Part shown: in pieces, positions 6,637 through 7,357 of the stretch
Position numbering within the stretch: position 1 is the first letter of the stretch
How the letters are laid out: each line of letters begins with the position of its first letter
Source of the DNA: Schleiferiaceae bacterium
GTDB lineage: Bacteria > Bacteroidota > Bacteroidia > Flavobacteriales > Schleiferiaceae
NCBI GenBank assembly: GCA_030831045.1
Contig: JAURMB010000105.1
Span: 1-7,357, forward strand
DNA: 7,357 nucleotides
Direction of reading: 5' to 3'
Made by a program: the position numbers and the translations under genes
The notes under the pieces: model-generated
What the model saw: the letters and a program-made list of their open reading frames with translations, nothing else
What the model was told of the DNA's origin: nothing
The model's database searches: none

Positions 6637-7203
6637 ATGGAACTTACTCCCCAGCAAAAAGCGGCGCGTCCGCTCCTGTACCTCGGACTCGCGAGCATCG
6701 CGATGTCGTTCGCCGGCCTGACCTCGGGTTATGTCGTAGCCCGTTCCGCCCTCGTGGCCAAGAGCGAATGGCAAACCATTGCCTTGCCGGCATGGTTTTA
6801 TGCGAGCACGGCCATGGTTGCGCTTTCGAGCGGGCTGCTGTACCGCGCCCAGGGGGTGCTCAAGGCGGGCACGGCCCCCACGCGCGAAATGCTGGTGGTG
6901 CTGCTGCTCGGACTGCTCTTTGCCGCCTTTCAGGTCATGGGTTGGTCCGATTTGACGAGCCAAAACATCTACTTTACGGGCGCCGGAAGCCGTCCCGAAG
7001 CAAGCTGGCTCTACGTCATTACGTGGTTCCACTGGATGCACGTGCTCGTGGGCAACATCGTGCTTGCGGTGATGCTGCGGCGCACCCACAAGGGTTACTA
7101 CGTCGGTGCCAAGCAGCTCCGTTTCACCCTCGGGGCGCAATTTTGGCATTTCCTCGGATTTCTTTGGTTTTACCTCCTCGGGTTTTTGCTCATCCTGCGT
7201 TAA
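6637..7203 (+). CDS. Cytochrome c oxidase subunit III (first of two)
   Basis: Subunit III is a membrane subunit of the heme-copper terminal oxidase. It carries no redox centre and in studied enzymes supports proton uptake and catalytic stability. The 188-residue product has five probable membrane segments near residues 13-35, 48-69, 84-106, 124-147 and 166-187, a short bacterial form. Family features are FAGLTSGYVV (25-34), FQVMGW (98-103), WFHWMHVLVGN with H132 and H135 (130-140), and GAQFWHFLGFLWFYLL (166-181), the conserved last helix. The ATG at 6637 lies 8 bases after the cyoE stop; an upstream TTG at 6604 would overlap cyoE and add a non-family N-terminus. With no promoter motif between them, it is probably co-transcribed with cyoE. 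It would be labelled coxC or ctaE elsewhere; I leave the symbol blank because two paralogues are adjacent. Confidence 0.92.
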   Translation: MELTPQQKAARPLLYLGLASIAMSFAGLTSGYVVARSALVAKSEWQTIALPAWFYASTAMVALSSGLLYRAQGVLKAGTAPTREMLVVLLLGLLFAAFQVMGWSDLTSQNIYFTGAGSRPEASWLYVITWFHWMHVLVGNIVLAVMLRRTHKGYYVGAKQLRFTLGAQFWHFLGFLWFYLLGFLLILR

Positions 7204-7208
7204 TTTTG
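7201..7208 (+). promoter_or_regulatory. Bacteroidota-type -7 element before the second subunit III gene
   Basis: TAATTTTG matches TAnnTTTG exactly; its first three bases are the TAA stop of the preceding gene. It lies 32 bases before the next ATG, so the transcript would have a leader of about 25-28 bases with an A-rich end (CTCAAAATG). A TTG at 7186-7188 leaves only 12 bases, short of the usual -33 spacing. The match may be coincidental since TAA is fixed by the stop codon. Confidence 0.4.
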
Positions 7209-7240
7209 CGCGACCCCTAAACTGATAGATTACACTCAAA

Positions 7241-7357
7241 ATGGCACAATCAGCTGCGACAGGCACATGGTCCGGAGGCAACGAGCCCATGAAGGCCGAG
7301 TACGGCAAATTGATGATGTGGTTCTTCCTCGTCTCAGACGCCCTCACCTTTACCGGA
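7241..7357 (+). CDS. Cytochrome c oxidase subunit III (second paralogue, 3' end beyond window)
   Basis: Only the first 39 codons are present, and the frame is open to the right edge. The product begins MAQSAATGTWSGGNEPMKAEYGKLMMWFFLVSDALTF in overlapping pieces. The stretch from WSGGNEP through YGKLMMWFFLVSDALTF is the recognisable start of the second subunit III gene found in Bacteroidota oxidase clusters, with the first membrane helix starting around residue 24. The A-rich CTCAAAATG context and the 37-base gap after the preceding stop support this start. It differs from the preceding subunit III at the N-terminus, so it is a paralogue and not a repeated copy. From typical gene order I would expect subunit IV and a SCO-type copper chaperone further downstream, but neither is visible. 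Confidence 0.85.
   Translation, partial: MAQSAATGTWSGGNEPMKAEYGKLMMWFFLVSDALTFTG

Noticed and set aside
6492..7220. 242-codon plus-strand frame overlapping cyoE and the first subunit III gene
   Set aside because: It runs out of frame across two well-identified membrane protein genes, starts at a TTG and has an Arg/Pro/Ala-rich composition typical of a shadow frame.

Overview
The window looks like ordinary chromosome from a G+C-rich member of the Bacteroidota, probably Flavobacteriales-like. Three things point there. The first gene is the C-terminal half of SprA, the giant outer-membrane translocon of the type IX secretion system, which is essentially restricted to this phylum. The regulatory sequences resemble the Bacteroidota -7 element TAnnTTTG and I see no useful Shine-Dalgarno sequences. 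The order sprA-gcvH-vanZ-tonB followed by cyoE and two cytochrome oxidase subunit III genes is, from general knowledge, familiar in this phylum. The genus cannot be named from what is visible.

All genes lie on the + strand and are tightly packed. Bases 1-3376 are the end of sprA, open at the left edge. After a 39-base gap with a promoter-like octamer come gcvH (lipoyl carrier of glycine cleavage), a VanZ-like membrane protein overlapping the gcvH 3' end, and a TonB energy transducer overlapping the VanZ stop by 4 bases. A clear intrinsic terminator closes this group. Next is cysQ (3'(2'),5'-bisphosphate nucleotidase), whose last 8 bases overlap the start of cyoE (heme o synthase). Then come a complete 188-residue cytochrome c oxidase subunit III and the first 39 codons of a second subunit III homologue, cut by the right edge.

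Functionally there are three blocks: cell-envelope export and energy transduction (SprA, TonB), small housekeeping enzymes (GcvH, CysQ), and terminal oxidase assembly (CyoE makes heme o, the precursor of heme a; the two subunit III proteins belong to the oxidase). No gap exceeds 60 bases, and I saw no RNA genes, mobile elements or CRISPR arrays. Nothing here looks like an undescribed system. The most interesting signals are regulatory: TAnnTTTGC octamers almost abutting start codons (possible leaderless mRNAs), one exactly framed by a 5-bp inverted repeat, and a terminator whose T-tract runs into the next promoter-like element.
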